NCBI GenBank assembly: GCA_017531385.1
Contig: JAFXLD010000028.1
Span: 1 to 64,000, forward strand
DNA from: Clostridia bacterium
GTDB taxonomy: Bacteria > Bacillota > Clostridia > Oscillospirales > Acutalibacteraceae
Direction of reading: 5' to 3'
Length of the DNA: 64,000 nt
Both the position numbers and the translations under genes were made by a program. The notes beneath the pieces are model-generated. The model had not been told where the DNA came from, searched no databases, and saw only the letters and a program-made list of their open reading frames with translations. Shown one piece after another: positions 44,864-53,624 of this stretch. How positions within the stretch are numbered: position 1 is the stretch's first letter; each line of letters begins with the position of its first letter.

Positions 44864-45763
44864 TTGAATACATCCAAAACCGCATTCATCGCCATTGTCG
44901 GTTGTCCCAATGCAGGAAAATCAACAATTCTCAACCGTCTTCTCGGTCAGAAAATTGCAATAGTTTCCCCGAAACCGCAAACAACAAGAACACGAATCAT
45001 GGGCGTTCTCACAAAAGACAACACACAACTTGTTTTTACAGATACTCCCGGTTACCACAGACCAAAAACAAAGCTCGGTCAGAACATGGTAAAAGCTGTT
45101 GACAACAGCATAAGCGATGTTGATGCCTGTCTGCTTGTTGTTGAACCTAAGGGTGAAATAAGACAGGCAGAAGAACAGCTTATCGAAAGATTTATCAAGG
45201 AAAAAATCCCTGCTGTTCTCGCAATCAACAAAATCGACACAATACCCGATAAAAAAGACCTTATGGAAAGAATCATGATGTTCTCTCAGATGTATGATTT
45301 TGAAGCAATCGTGCCTGTTTCAGCAGTTGACGGCAACGGAATGAACGAGCTTCTCGATGAGCTTATGAATCTTGCATTTGAATCCGAGCATTTTTTTCCT
45401 GACGATACACTTACCGACCAGCCCGAAAAAGTTATCGCATCAGAAATGATAAGGGAAAAGCTCCTTCGTCTTATAGACAAGGAAATTCCTCACGGCACTG
45501 CAGTTGCAATTGAGCGCTTCAGAGAGCGTGAAGATGCAGATATAATCGACATCGAAGCCACAATTTACTGTGAACGAGATTCTCACAAGGGCATTATAAT
45601 CGGCAAAAACGGTGCTATGCTCAAAAAGGTTTCAACTAGAGCCAGAATTGAGCTTGAAAAATTCCTCGGTTGCAAAGTAAACCTCAAATGCTGGGTAAAA
45701 GTCAAAGAAGACTGGCGTAACCGTGAAGGACTTATCCACAATTTCGGACTTGATACACAATGA
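44864..45763 (+). CDS. era: GTPase Era
   Basis: 299 residues from TTG 44864 (AAGGAG 9 bases upstream). G1 GCPNAGKSTI, G3 TDTPGYH, G4 NKID, then a C-terminal KH domain with IIGKNGAMLKKVSTRARIE and FLGCKVNLKCWVKV. Era binds the 3' end of 16S rRNA during 30S assembly, which fits its place after ybeY. Overlaps recO by 4 bases. Confidence 0.97.
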   Translation: MNTSKTAFIAIVGCPNAGKSTILNRLLGQKIAIVSPKPQTTRTRIMGVLTKDNTQLVFTDTPGYHRPKTKLGQNMVKAVDNSISDVDACLLVVEPKGEIRQAEEQLIERFIKEKIPAVLAINKIDTIPDKKDLMERIMMFSQMYDFEAIVPVSAVDGNGMNELLDELMNLAFESEHFFPDDTLTDQPEKVIASEMIREKLLRLIDKEIPHGTAVAIERFREREDADIIDIEATIYCERDSHKGIIIGKNGAMLKKVSTRARIELEKFLGCKVNLKCWVKVKEDWRNREGLIHNFGLDTQ

Positions 45764-46497
45764 CATTTTCAACTGATGCAATCGTTCTGAAAATCACAAA
45801 AACAGGTGAATCGGACAGGCTTCTGACTCTCCTGACCCGTGACAGAGGAATACTGAAAGCTTTTGCAAAAGCCGCAGACAGACCGAAAAACAAGCTTCAT
45901 ATGTCAACAAATCTTTTCTGTTACGGCAGATTCACTTTTTATGAAGGTGTGAAATCCACAAAAGTGGAAGAATGCGACCTGAACGAAACATTTTTCGGTC
46001 TGCAGCAGGATATTACAAAGCTTGCCCTTGCGCAGTATTTCAACGAGCTGATGATTGAGTCTGCTCCCGTTGAAACCGATGCAAACGAATATTTAAGACT
46101 GCTTCTCAATTCCCTGTATTTTCTGGCAAACGACAAAAAGAACATTCACATATTAAAATCACTTTTTGAACTTCGTCTTGCATCGCTTATCGGATATATG
46201 CCGTCGCTGATTGCCTGTTCCGAATGCGGTGAATTTGAAACAGACCCCATGTATTTCAACGAGATGACAGGCGAATTGTTCTGCTGCAACTGCAAAGGTG
46301 CAGGAACAAAATGTTATCCGCTTGAAGTAATAACAGCTATGCGACACATAGTTTTTTCAGAGTTTGACAAACTTTTTTCACTGGGTGTATCAGAATCTTC
46401 AATTTATCTTCTTGAAGCAGCTACAGAAAAATATTTAACAGCAGTGCTGAGAAAAAAATTCAGAACACTTGATTTTTATAAATCTATAACACAATGA
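45760..46497 (+). CDS. recO: DNA repair protein RecO
   Basis: 245 residues. N-terminal OB fold (DAIVLKITKTGESDRLLTLL), a helical middle, and a four-cysteine zinc site CSEC...CCNC (about 153-178). RecO loads RecA on gaps with RecR. It is the last gene of the phoH operon; the terminator hairpin starts inside its stop codon. Confidence 0.94.
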   Translation: MTFSTDAIVLKITKTGESDRLLTLLTRDRGILKAFAKAADRPKNKLHMSTNLFCYGRFTFYEGVKSTKVEECDLNETFFGLQQDITKLALAQYFNELMIESAPVETDANEYLRLLLNSLYFLANDKKNIHILKSLFELRLASLIGYMPSLIACSECGEFETDPMYFNEMTGELFCCNCKGAGTKCYPLEVITAMRHIVFSEFDKLFSLGVSESSIYLLEAATEKYLTAVLRKKFRTLDFYKSITQ

Positions 46498-46525
46498 CGG
46501 ACAGATACCTGCCCGTCATTTTTTT
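46493..46525 (+). terminator. Terminator of the phoH-recO operon
   Basis: AATGACGG and CCGTCATT pair around a 12-base loop and are followed by TTTTT. The hairpin overlaps the recO stop. Confidence 0.85.
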
Positions 46526-46528
46526 GTC

Positions 46529-47170
46529 TTATACAATTGTTTTACACTTTTCCATCCATTCTTCTGCGATTATCCCGTGACCGCAAACTGTGGGATGAAT
46601 TCCGGCCCAGCTCCAGTAATCAGGTGAATATTTTTCAGAAAGATCAAAGAACTTATCCTGTAAAGGTACAAAAATCGCACCGTAATCTTCAGAGACTCTC
46701 TTTGTTGCATCCTGATAGCCTTTGAGCATATCATACATTTCATCAAAATTATCTTTTCTTTCACCGACAGGAAGACCAAAAGGCTCCATGAGAACAATTT
46801 TCATATCGGGATTACTCTGAATTGCTTCATCAAGAAGCAGACGGTATATCTTTTCAAAACGGACCGGATCAGAGCCGTTGCCGTAACACCTCAACTGTTC
46901 ACAGTCATTTATGCCGATAAGGATACTCAGAATATCGGGATTTATTCTGATTGTATCCTCAAGCCATCTGCCGTAAAGATCCGAAACTCTGTTTCCGGAT
47001 ATACCCTTGTTGATAAATTTAAGATTTTTCTCAGGGTATCTTGCACCGAGAGTGCTGTTGACAATATATGCATAACCGTGCCCCATCTGATGATTCAGAT
47101 CCCATTCATTATCCTTAAGACGGTTTCCGTCTGTGATTGAATCACCCTGAAAAAGAATAACTTTAGACAT
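46529..47170 (-). CDS. SGNH/GDSL-type hydrolase
   Basis: 213 residues from ATG 47170. Family blocks: ILFQGDSITDGNR (block I, nucleophile Ser), NKGISGNRVSDL (block II Gly), LIGINDC (block III Asn) and WAGIHPTVCGH (block V, His). It is cytoplasmic, with no signal peptide, and would remove acyl groups, perhaps from sugars or lysophospholipids. It follows the upstream phosphatase terminator, so it may have its own promoter. Confidence 0.88.
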   Translation of the reverse strand: MSKVILFQGDSITDGNRLKDNEWDLNHQMGHGYAYIVNSTLGARYPEKNLKFINKGISGNRVSDLYGRWLEDTIRINPDILSILIGINDCEQLRCYGNGSDPVRFEKIYRLLLDEAIQSNPDMKIVLMEPFGLPVGERKDNFDEMYDMLKGYQDATKRVSEDYGAIFVPLQDKFFDLSEKYSPDYWSWAGIHPTVCGHGIIAEEWMEKCKTIV

Positions 47171-47190
47171 ATTATCACCTTTTATCACAA

Positions 47191-47217
47191 AAAATCAGGA
47201 GCTGCGTTAACAGCTCC
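47191..47217 (-). terminator. Terminator of the secreted phosphatase gene
   Basis: On the minus strand GGAGCTG, loop TTAACG, CAGCTCC, then TGATTTTTT. Confidence 0.8.
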
Positions 47218-47229
47218 TTTTAATATTTT

Positions 47230-48681
47230 TTAGAATGTGCCTGTTGCGATATATTCCTTAATGAGATCGGGAAGAGTCTTAAGGAACATGGGAACCCACT
47301 TTGTGAATACATACATTGCAAGATCAGCGAAGCTTGCAAGAGTATCCATCACATTGCCCTTATTAACATTTTCACCTGTGAAAGTAACCTTGTTTTCACC
47401 CTGAGGCTTGATGATTGTGAGTTCATCAATCATTTTAAGCTCCTGTGTTTCGTCATTTACAACATATGACTTGAGCATAAGAGCACCGCCTACAACTGAA
47501 ACAGTATTGAAGATACCGCCCTTGTATGATTCGTCAAGATTGTCAAGGTTGCCGTTTGCGAAGTATTCACCGTTAGCCTGAGCAATTGCTACATCAAGGA
47601 TTTCCTGTGAGAAGTAATTGTCAAGGATGAACTTACGGAATTCATATCTCTTTGAACCTGTAGCACCTGCAAGGATATATGTTGTGCCGTCTTCCTGATC
47701 AACAACCTTATTGTCGTTAAGAGGCTTTGTTCTTACATACATATGATCGTGACCTGACATTACAAGGTCAACATTTGTTTCGTCACATACTGCTGCAAGT
47801 GATTCCTGAAGATAACAAGCATCAGGCCACTTGATGTCCTTACCGAGTGAGTAAGGTGATTTGTGCATGAAAACCATTTTCCAGTCAGCATCAGTTGAGT
47901 TCATGTCGTTTCTGAGCCAGTTGAGCTGAGCATTTGAAATAGCAATCATGTCATTTGTATTTACAACTGCAATATGAACATTGCCGTAATCAAATGAATA
48001 GTTTACACCGTTGTTTGTCTGAACACTTTCTGTTGTGTCAAGAGCAAACATTGAATTGAACCAACCCTTGTTGCTGTCATGGTTTCCTGTAACGGGAACA
48101 TGAGTTGTGTTTGAGTTGATACCGCCGAAAGACTGAGCATAAAGATCCCATTCTTCATTTGTGCTGTCGTTTGTATAGTCACCGAGTGTTGCATAGAATT
48201 CAGCAAAGGGCATAACATCGTATGCCTTATCAACAACCTTCCTGCCCACTTCAAAAGCATCAAAATCACTTGCCTGAACGTCGCCGACAACAATGAAATT
48301 AACAATATCGTCACCGTTATCGGTTGAGAAAGAGCCGTTATGAGCTGCTGCACCTGCAGTTATTCTGTATGTATAGACAGTACCTGCTTTAAGGCCTGAA
48401 ACATATGCTTTGTGCATGAAGTTTCCTTCCCATTCACTACAATCATACTTGACATCAAGTGATGATGTAACATCTATACCCAATACATAGATTGCAATTG
48501 AGCATTCTACTTCTTCAGGTGTGTACCATGTGAAGCCTCTGCCTGTAGCGCCGTCACCGTATACAACACATGAAACTCTTGAAATCTCTGCATCGTCTGC
48601 CGCACTTGTGCCGATTGCTCCGCCAAAGAGAAGAGCAAAACAGAGAACAATGCTTAATACTCTGAACATTGACTTTTTCAT
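47230..48681 (-). CDS. Secreted purple-acid-phosphatase-like metallophosphoesterase
   Basis: 483 residues from ATG 48681 (GGAGG upstream). Signal peptide (about 1-28). An N-terminal Ig/FnIII-like domain of the purple acid phosphatase type (about 35-130: GRGFTWYTPEEVECSIAIY) is followed by the metallophosphoesterase core with VVGDVQ, TLGDYTND, VTGNHDSN and MSGHDHMYVR. It should release phosphate from extracellular esters. The end is a hydrophobic helix (FTKWVPMFLKTLPDLIKEY), like other surface proteins here. Confidence 0.88.
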   Translation of the reverse strand: MKKSMFRVLSIVLCFALLFGGAIGTSAADDAEISRVSCVVYGDGATGRGFTWYTPEEVECSIAIYVLGIDVTSSLDVKYDCSEWEGNFMHKAYVSGLKAGTVYTYRITAGAAAHNGSFSTDNGDDIVNFIVVGDVQASDFDAFEVGRKVVDKAYDVMPFAEFYATLGDYTNDSTNEEWDLYAQSFGGINSNTTHVPVTGNHDSNKGWFNSMFALDTTESVQTNNGVNYSFDYGNVHIAVVNTNDMIAISNAQLNWLRNDMNSTDADWKMVFMHKSPYSLGKDIKWPDACYLQESLAAVCDETNVDLVMSGHDHMYVRTKPLNDNKVVDQEDGTTYILAGATGSKRYEFRKFILDNYFSQEILDVAIAQANGEYFANGNLDNLDESYKGGIFNTVSVVGGALMLKSYVVNDETQELKMIDELTIIKPQGENKVTFTGENVNKGNVMDTLASFADLAMYVFTKWVPMFLKTLPDLIKEYIATGTF

Positions 48682-48714
48682 TTTGAAAGCCTCCATTTAT
48701 AAATTTACACGAAT

Positions 48715-48743
48715 ATTTTATACTATTATTAAAGAAAAATCAA
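48715..48743 (-). promoter_or_regulatory. Promoter of the secreted phosphatase gene
   Basis: On the minus strand TTGATT (48743-48738), 17 bases, TAAAAT (48720-48715). Confidence 0.55.
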
Positions 48744-48793
48744 GCATAATTTGTCAATTAAGCTCAATTTTAATGCTGAAATCAACTGCAGAA

Positions 48794-48829
48794 ACACAAA
48801 AGACGACCGTAAAGGCCGCCTTTTGTGTG
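48794..48829. terminator. Long hairpin, possible terminator
   Basis: ACACAAAAG and CTTTTGTGT with inner CG/CC pairs form a stem of about 14 bp with one or two mismatches and a GTAAA loop. No T run follows on either strand, so termination is uncertain. The rest of 48744-48965 shows no gene. Confidence 0.4.
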
Positions 48830-48965
48830 TTTGTGAAAGGAAAATTTATGTTATAAAAAAAGAAAATCGCCAAACAAAAACTTAATGGAAACTTATATCA
48901 GAATTTCTCTTCTGTGTCTATAAGTTTACTCATGAAGCTTAAAAAAATCTTGAAAAAATTTCAGA

Positions 48966-49154
48966 TAAACAATAATTTATCGGCGTTGCCGATAAAAATT
49001 CGTAATTCGCAATTCGTAATTCGCAATTGTGGAAAGGGCTTCGCCCTTTGAACCATTTTTATAATTCAAGCCCGAAGGGCTTCCGATAATTGCGAATTGA
49101 GCATTGAGAATTGAGAATTGAAACAATAATTTAGCTCCGCTAAATTATTGTTTA
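48966..49154. repeat. Composite palindromic intergenic element, copy C
   Basis: Left cap TAAACAATAATTTATCGG folds on CCGATAAA. The left arm is tandem AATTCGTAATTCGCAATT; the right arm is AATTGCGAATTGAGCATTG-like, its complement. The core is GGAAAGGGCTTCGCCCTT ... AAGCCCGAAGGGCTTCCGA. The right cap AACAATAATTTA-GCTCCGC-TAAATTATTGTTTA is the same as in copy A and ends in the stop codon of the gene at 49152. Confidence 0.85.
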
Positions 49155-50759
49155 CGGCTGAACCGTAACAGGTTTATCTTCGCTTTCATGCTCAAATGAA
49201 ATAAAGTTATTTCTGTCTGCATAAGCCCATCTCATTTCAAAAGCATGGCAACCGTCACAAGGCACATAAAGCTGTTCTCTTGCACCTCTGACTACCTTTG
49301 CGGGAAGTTTAAACTCTTTACCGTCTGCGTCTGCAACATCGCTGTCTTCAAAGAAAGTCACCGTATGACCGTAAACAGAAAGTGTCATCTTGCCCTTTTC
49401 TTTGGTCACATAACCGCCGATAAAATTCACAAGTGTTGCAAGCGGAGCATACCATATACCGTCTTTATTCATGCAAGGTGTATGGGAATTCATAAGACCG
49501 AGTTCCATACCCTTGAACATCATTCTTGTGAGTCTGAATTCAGGTGCGATTGCATAGGGTGTGATTTCGTCCTTATCCTTGTCAATTGTGCATCTGTCTG
49601 CAATTCTGCCATCTTCAAGCATTGATGTGAGCGTCATTTTATTACCGTCAACCTCAACAATTGCAACCATTCCCTGCTTTACTTCCTGAGGATAGAAAGC
49701 TGCGTGCCAGACCTTTGAAACAGTTCTTGAGCCCGGAGGATTTGCACCACTGTTGCCGAGCATATAGTGAATTGTACCCTGAGAAGGTCTGTCATAAAGA
49801 TTTTCCTGTCTCAGAGGAAAACTTCTTGAAAAATTATGCTCATGTCCCGAGAACACAATGTCATATGATTCAAAAGCCTCGGTCATAACGGGATAAGCAT
49901 CATAGTTCTGACAGTCAGTGCCCGAATAACAGATGGGGAAATGATAAGAACCTATTTTCCATGTTTTGTCGCACTTCCTGAGTTCTTCAACAACCCAATC
50001 GTTTACATCTTCGGGACCGTTGACACCCATAACACCGAAACGGACATTACCGTAATCGAACATATAATTTTCGGTTTTCCAGCCTTCGGGACCGTTATAG
50101 GGATAAGCACCTTTGAACTGTTTGCCGAAGAACTCGGCAGGCTCTGAATAATATCTGCCTACACCGTTTCTGTAATCCTTGAAGCCACGGTTATCGTGAT
50201 TGCCGAGAGTCATCATAACGGGAACCGATTCGCAAATACCTTTAAGACCGCTGAAAGCACCGTTCCACTGAACTTCATGCTGACCACAGTCTGTGTTGTC
50301 ACCGCCTGTAAGAATAAATCTTACATCTGGATTTTCTTTCAGTATTTTCTTGACAAAATTCTGAAAATATGAATAATCAGGACAATCAAAAGGCTGTCCC
50401 TGCTGCTGGTCCGAAACACAGATAAACTTGAATTTAGTCAGGTTCTTTGGAGCTGTTCTGAAAGAATATTCATCACTTCTGTATGAAGCGTCACCACAGG
50501 TGTAATAATATTTGGTGTCAGGATTGAGTTCTGTAAGTAATGCCGAAAAAATATTGCTCTCGTCAATATCGCTTACAAAAAGCTCTTTTGTTGCATCGCA
50601 TCGCATCAACTCTCCGTTTTCGGTTCTGTAAAGTACAAAACCGTTTTCAATATCGGTGCTGGTTCTCCATGTAACAGCCATCTGAGTTTCCGCATCACCG
50701 TTTATGCTGACCATTACATGATCGGGTATCTGAGCTGATCCTCTTATCGGTTTTTCCAT
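49152..50759 (-). CDS. Cytoplasmic purple-acid-phosphatase-like metallophosphoesterase
   Basis: 535 residues without signal peptide. N-terminal PAP Ig-like domain (VMVSINGDAETQMAVTWRTS), metallophosphoesterase core with FICVSDQQQG, LTGGDNTDCG, TLGNHDNRGF and FSGHEHNFSRSFP. From about residue 425 there is a copper-amine-oxidase-N-like region (WYAPLATLVNFIGGYVTKEK; GREQLYVP-type ending), which is normally extracellular; this is odd in a protein without export signal. It starts 1 base after the dCMP deaminase stop, so the two share a transcript. Confidence 0.85.
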   Translation of the reverse strand: MEKPIRGSAQIPDHVMVSINGDAETQMAVTWRTSTDIENGFVLYRTENGELMRCDATKELFVSDIDESNIFSALLTELNPDTKYYYTCGDASYRSDEYSFRTAPKNLTKFKFICVSDQQQGQPFDCPDYSYFQNFVKKILKENPDVRFILTGGDNTDCGQHEVQWNGAFSGLKGICESVPVMMTLGNHDNRGFKDYRNGVGRYYSEPAEFFGKQFKGAYPYNGPEGWKTENYMFDYGNVRFGVMGVNGPEDVNDWVVEELRKCDKTWKIGSYHFPICYSGTDCQNYDAYPVMTEAFESYDIVFSGHEHNFSRSFPLRQENLYDRPSQGTIHYMLGNSGANPPGSRTVSKVWHAAFYPQEVKQGMVAIVEVDGNKMTLTSMLEDGRIADRCTIDKDKDEITPYAIAPEFRLTRMMFKGMELGLMNSHTPCMNKDGIWYAPLATLVNFIGGYVTKEKGKMTLSVYGHTVTFFEDSDVADADGKEFKLPAKVVRGAREQLYVPCDGCHAFEMRWAYADRNNFISFEHESEDKPVTVQP

Positions 50760-50760
50760 A

Positions 50761-51258
50761 TTACATATCCTCGTTTCTGAAAGATAAAACTATTTCATCT
50801 GTTGCAGGAACAAGATTGCGTAGCTTTATACCTGCAGCATCAAACATTTTTTTGGAAGCAATAGTGCCCTTTGTCATTGCATATTTGTCTGAAATATAAA
50901 CAACTTCCTTGATTCCCGACTGAATGATAGCCTTTGCACATTCATTACAGGGAAACAGAGTTACATATATACGGCAACCCTCAAGGTTTGTTCCTCTGTT
51001 GTTGAGAATTGCGTTAAGCTCTGCATGACAGACATAAGCATACTTTGTTTCAAGCTCATCACCTGTTCTCTCCCAGGGAAAGACATCATCGTCACAACCG
51101 ACGGGAAAACCGTTGTAGCCTACGGACATGATTTTGTTGCTTTCATTTACAATACATGCACCGACCTGAGTATTGGGGTCTTTACTGCGTTTTGCAGAAA
51201 GAATCGCAATCCCCATAAAATATTCGTCCCATGAAATATAGTCACTACGCTTAGCCAT
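50761..51258 (-). CDS. dCMP deaminase (ComEB-like)
   Basis: 165 residues from ATG 51258 (GGAGG 7 bases upstream; an upstream in-frame extension lies in repeat copy D). Zinc site CHAELNAILN and PCNECAKAIIQSG mark the cytidine/dCMP deaminase fold; length and SDPNTQVGACIV-like start (KDPNTQVGACIVN) fit dCMP deaminase, which makes dUMP for thymidylate synthesis. ComEB of Bacillus belongs to the same family. Confidence 0.9.
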   Translation of the reverse strand: MAKRSDYISWDEYFMGIAILSAKRSKDPNTQVGACIVNESNKIMSVGYNGFPVGCDDDVFPWERTGDELETKYAYVCHAELNAILNNRGTNLEGCRIYVTLFPCNECAKAIIQSGIKEVVYISDKYAMTKGTIASKKMFDAAGIKLRNLVPATDEIVLSFRNEDM

Positions 51259-51270
51259 GACAAACCTCCG

Positions 51271-51440
51271 ATAAATTGTTTTAACTTCGTTAAAAATTCG
51301 CAATTCGTAATTCGCAATTTCGGAAAGGGCTTTGCCCTTTTAACTCAATTTAAAATTCAAGCCGCAAAGCGGCTTCCGATAATTACGAATTGAGCATTGA
51401 GAATTGGGAATTTGAATAATTTATCCCCGATAAATTATTC
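51271..51440. repeat. Composite palindromic intergenic element, copy D
   Basis: Left arm AATTCGCAATTCGTAATTCG and right arm AATTACGAATTGAGCATTG are complementary. The core is TCGGAAAGGGCTTTGCCCTT ... AAGCCGCAAAGCGGCTTCCGA. The right cap is GAATAATTTATC-CCC-GATAAATTATTC and ends in the fucU stop. The left cap is degenerate (ATAAATTGTTTTAAC). Confidence 0.85.
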
Positions 51441-51863
51441 AACAACAACGCCTTTTTTAAGAATCACATTCGCATAAAGAGCACTTTCGCCTGTTGCAAC
51501 GATTGCATAGGCATTTCTTGCTCTTTCATAGAACGCAAATCTTTCGATTTCTTCAAATTTCACATTATCCTGATGCTTGTCAACGATTTTTCTGTAATCT
51601 TTCCAGATAACAGGGTCAACATCATCACCGGGTGTCACCTGCATAAGCATAACGGGTGCCTCAACATAAGTGTCAAGCGGGAAAAGCTGAAGAATTGCGT
51701 CAAGAAGCTCGGGTACACCGTGACCGTCTGCACGGACAAGTCTTTTTGCATTTGAAGCAGCAGGAAAATTACCGTCACCAATGACGATTTCATCGCTGTG
51801 TCCCATTTCGTGAAGTATCTTTAAAAGCTCCGGGGAAATGATTGAAGGTATATTTTTAAGCAT
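51435..51863 (-). CDS. fucU: L-fucose mutarotase-like protein (RbsD/FucU)
   Basis: 142 residues. RbsD/FucU family features: PELLKILHEMGHSDEIVIGDGNFPA at the start with the catalytic His, RADGHGVPELLDAILQLFPLD, and FYERARNAYAIVATGE near the end, as in FucU. It interconverts anomers of fucose or a related sugar. No fucose pathway gene lies nearby; the gene is single, and its stop lies in repeat copy D. Confidence 0.88.
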   Translation of the reverse strand: MLKNIPSIISPELLKILHEMGHSDEIVIGDGNFPAASNAKRLVRADGHGVPELLDAILQLFPLDTYVEAPVMLMQVTPGDDVDPVIWKDYRKIVDKHQDNVKFEEIERFAFYERARNAYAIVATGESALYANVILKKGVVVE

Positions 51864-51963
51864 ACAGATTTCTCCTTTTAATATTTTCTACATTTTAACA
51901 TAACTACTGCTAATATACAATAAAAAAAATAAAAAAATATTTGTCAATTTTTATTTTAAACTA

Positions 51964-51992
51964 TTGAAATGCTGAAAAAAAAGTAGTATGAT
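51964..51992 (+). promoter_or_regulatory. Promoter of the PHP operon
   Basis: TTGAAA (51964-51969), 17 bases, TATGAT (51987-51992). Confidence 0.6.
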
Positions 51993-52009
51993 TATATTAA
52001 GTTATATTG

Positions 52010-52050
52010 AGGGTATTTGTGCTTTTTTTGGATCAGCAACCCTTTTTTTT
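52010..52050 (+). terminator. Possible attenuator in the PHP leader
   Basis: AGGGT and ACCCT plus inner TGCT and AGCA arms can form a bulged stem directly followed by eight T residues, then the AGGAGG site of the PHP gene. The hairpin would lie at the very start of the transcript. The stem is imperfect. Confidence 0.4.
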
Positions 52051-52069
52051 GTTTAGGAGGCGTACTTTT

Positions 52070-52951
52070 TTGAGCGGAGATTTACACTGTCATACCAAAT
52101 TGTCTGACGGTACATTAGGATTGGAGGAGCTTATTGCTCTTGCGGCAAAGCGTGGAATAAATACAATAGCAATAACAGACCATGACTGTCTTGCAGGAAC
52201 TGTCAGAGCAAAAATAATAGGTGAAAGAGGCGGCGTCAAGGTTATTCCCGGCGTTGAACTTTCCGCATATGATTCAAAAAACGGCAAAAATGTTCATATT
52301 CTTGCTTATCTTTTTGACAGTCCGGACAGAATTGAAGGCTTGTGTCACAGCAATGCAACTTCAAGAAAAAGAGCAGGTCAGTACATGATGATGAAAGCTG
52401 CGAAGCGTTACCCCATCACTTCAGAGCTGATAATGAAATGTGCTCAGGGCTCAACGAACCTCTACAAACAGCATATCATGCATGCTCTCATGCAGTGTGG
52501 CTACACAATGTCTGTTTACGGAGAAGTCTACGATGATCTGTTCAACTCAGAAAACAATATTTATGTTCAGCCGAAATTTGCCGATGTTTACGAAGTTCTT
52601 GAAGCAGTCAAGGAAGCCGGCGGAATTTCCGTACTTGCACACCCTGCACTTTATGATAATTTTGATATTATAGATGACCTTATTAAAGCGGGACTCAACG
52701 GCATTGAAGTATGGCATCCCACCTGTTCAAAGGAAAATGAAGAAAGACTCATAGCAATTGCAAAGAAAAACAAACTTCTTATGACAGGCGGCAGCGATTT
52801 CCACGGAATGTATAACCACGGTGCATGGTCCATCGGTGATTATGTCACACCGAAACAGCAGCTCAGTGAACTGCTCAATTACAAAACAAAGATCAAAAGA
52901 CAGCAAAAGAAATTAGAGGCACAGAAAGAAGCACAGCTTGCAGATGTATAG
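52070..52951 (+). CDS. PHP-domain phosphoesterase
   Basis: 293 residues from TTG 52070 (AGGAGG 9 bases upstream); the frame is open further upstream but over the leader hairpin. Metal motifs: DLHCHTKLSDG, AITDHDCLAG, PGVELSAYD, VLAHPALYD and GGSDFHGMYN, the set expected of a PHP phosphoesterase of the YciV/TrpH type (5'-3' RNase or 3',5'-bisphosphate phosphatase). Substrate not determined. A protein of unknown function follows 20 bases later. Confidence 0.85.
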   Translation: MSGDLHCHTKLSDGTLGLEELIALAAKRGINTIAITDHDCLAGTVRAKIIGERGGVKVIPGVELSAYDSKNGKNVHILAYLFDSPDRIEGLCHSNATSRKRAGQYMMMKAAKRYPITSELIMKCAQGSTNLYKQHIMHALMQCGYTMSVYGEVYDDLFNSENNIYVQPKFADVYEVLEAVKEAGGISVLAHPALYDNFDIIDDLIKAGLNGIEVWHPTCSKENEERLIAIAKKNKLLMTGGSDFHGMYNHGAWSIGDYVTPKQQLSELLNYKTKIKRQQKKLEAQKEAQLADV

Positions 52952-52971
52952 ATGTGCCGAAGGAGTATATA

Positions 52972-53550
52972 ATGCACAACGAAGATTTTGACATCAAAAT
53001 TTTTTCACCGATAAAAATAACTAAGTCTCAGGAATCCGAGCCTGTTGTAATCGTTGACGAAATGAAGCGTCAGGTAATATCGGGAAATCTGCAGAAAGCA
53101 AGAATGCTTGGCAAACTGATTGCAGATTCATTCCACGAAGCAGCAGAAAAAGAAGAACTCTGGAACATGGCTCATGATTGCAACATAACCGACCTCGACA
53201 GAAGAATAAAGGATCAGGCAATCATTCTTTCAGTTTTCACTGCCGAGTATGTTTTTAACCACTATATGCCCGATCCTCTTCTTTCAACAACTGCGATTTC
53301 AACACTTTACGATACTCTCACAGAGGATTCACCCGAGCTTTACAGCAATCTTCTTGCATCAACAGCGTTTTCATTCTACTACATGAATCTTGACGGTAAG
53401 GAAACAGCACCCGAGGTTATCGGAAAGACATTTGCAGTTCTGTGCGATGATGACGATAATGAAGATCTCCTTTGCTACGGCAAAACAGTTTTCGTCACAA
53501 GCCTTGAGAACTACAAAAAGGCAGTTGAAAGTGTAGATTTTTCTCAATAA
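52972..53550 (+). CDS. Unknown cytoplasmic protein downstream of the PHP gene
   Basis: 192 residues from ATG 52972 (AAGGAG 6 bases upstream). Mostly helical (ARMLGKLIADSFHEAAEKEE; LDRRIKDQAIILSVFTAEYV), acidic, no membrane segment or known motif. Probably co-transcribed with the PHP gene. Function unknown. Confidence 0.65.
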   Translation: MHNEDFDIKIFSPIKITKSQESEPVVIVDEMKRQVISGNLQKARMLGKLIADSFHEAAEKEELWNMAHDCNITDLDRRIKDQAIILSVFTAEYVFNHYMPDPLLSTTAISTLYDTLTEDSPELYSNLLASTAFSFYYMNLDGKETAPEVIGKTFAVLCDDDDNEDLLCYGKTVFVTSLENYKKAVESVDFSQ

Positions 53551-53560
53551 TAAATTACAG

Positions 53561-53590
53561 CAGTTACTCCCTCAAGGCAGTAACTGTTTT
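53561..53590 (+). terminator. Terminator of the PHP operon
   Basis: CAGTTACT and AGTAACTG pair around a 10-base loop, then TTTT. Confidence 0.75.
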
Positions 53591-53624
53591 CATATATAAC
53601 CACACAAAAAAAGAGGTGACCGGA

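Noticed and set aside
51259..51303. Upstream start for the dCMP deaminase
   Set aside because: The extra 15 codons run into repeat copy D and lack a ribosome site; GGAGG lies before ATG 51258.
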